Assembly (NCBI GenBank): GCA_027365835.1
Contig: DAHXLU010000088.1
Location: 1 to 31,440 of the forward strand
Direction: 5' to 3'
DNA: 31,440 nt
DNA from: JAJZMA01 sp021850405
GTDB taxonomy: Bacteria > Chloroflexota > Dormibacteria > Aeolococcales > Aeolococcaceae
Below the pieces are notes generated by a model. That model saw only the letters and a program-made list of their open reading frames with translations, did not search any database and was not told the DNA's origin. This document shows, piece by piece, positions 31,265 to 31,440 of the stretch. Both the position numbers and the translations under genes were made by a program. Each line of letters starts with the position of its first letter. Within the stretch, counting starts at the first letter, position 1.

Positions 31265-31440
31265 AGCCCGGTTTGCTCACCGCAGTCTTCATGTTGTCAG
31301 GGACAATCACTTCTGGAACCCCACCAAAGTACTCCAGTGCGTTGGATACTGCCCCAAGGGTTGCTGCCGAATCCTGCTGCCACATGGCTTCCACCCATGT
31401 GTAGTTGCTGTAGCCCAGGGTGGCAACAAAGATCTGGGCC
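31257..31440 (-). pseudogene. istA: Truncated IS21-family transposase IstA (runs off the window)
   Basis: Sixty residues enter from the right edge, starting AQIFVATLGYSNYTWVEAMW and ending VPEVIVPDNMKTAVSKPGCA before a TAA at 31259-31257. The segment matches the core of the IstA rve integrase domain, including the second catalytic aspartate in VPDN. An intact IstA continues here with a Cys-Arg-Tyr-type segment, then the third catalytic residue and about 200 more residues. None of that is found, so the copy is broken. The break coincides exactly with the edge of the 50-bp palindrome. The 5' part lies outside the window. Confidence 0.75.

Noticed and set aside
1..31440. tRNA, rRNA or CRISPR array
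   Set aside because: No cloverleaf, ribosomal RNA motif or regularly spaced repeats were seen on either strand.

Overview
The window is a GC-rich stretch of bacterial chromosome with dense, mostly short-spaced genes. The mix of prfB-ftsEX-S41 peptidase, a branched-chain 2-oxoacid dehydrogenase operon, an FdxA-type ferredoxin, a hemerythrin-DUF2249 protein and a SufR-like regulator suggests a Terrabacteria-type lineage (Chloroflexota, Dormibacterota or Actinomycetota). That placement is inference from gene content only. No rRNA, tRNA or CRISPR array was seen. Both edges carry transposase remnants: an IS630-type C-terminus at the left and a truncated IS21-type IstA at the right.

Left part (1-8.4 kb). 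After the IS630 remnant come a DinB-like protein and a convergent FTR1 iron permease. Next is a convergent pair of exported proteins of unknown function: a lipoprotein and a Cys-rich secreted protein. A UDP-galactopyranose-mutase-like FAD oxidoreductase follows. Divergent from it is a three-gene unit: a kinase resembling eukaryotic type II phosphatidylinositol 4-kinase, then two overlapping paralogous YrhB/Imm35-like small proteins.

Central part (8.4-14.2 kb). This is the most interesting region, a likely nitrosative-stress or Fe-S-maintenance island. It holds a winged-helix regulator with three C-terminal cysteines (SufR-like), a His-bearing polytopic membrane protein, a stand-alone DUF2249 protein, a DUF59/SufT-like Fe-S assembly factor, a DUF488 protein, a hemerythrin-DUF2249 fusion, a 7Fe ferredoxin and a small CopD-like membrane protein. 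Three of the intergenic regions carry the same 18-bp inverted repeat, consensus TTCTAG-N6-CTAGAA. They lie upstream of the regulator, the DUF2249 gene and the hemerythrin gene, and the motif looks like the operator of the local regulator. The DUF488 start codon lies inside a perfect inverted repeat.

Right part (14.2-31.4 kb), largely on the minus strand. It contains a heterodimeric ABC exporter with one degenerate ATP site and a methyltransferase-like protein with HEAT/LRV-like repeats. The four-gene lpd-E1alpha-E1beta-E2 operon follows. An unrecognised plus-strand gene lies between that operon and the run prfB, ftsE, ftsX, S41 peptidase, methyltransferase. prfB has the classical +1 programmed frameshift (CTT TGA C preceded by AGGAG). 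Upstream of prfB is a perfect 50-bp palindrome exactly where the IstA remnant is cut off.
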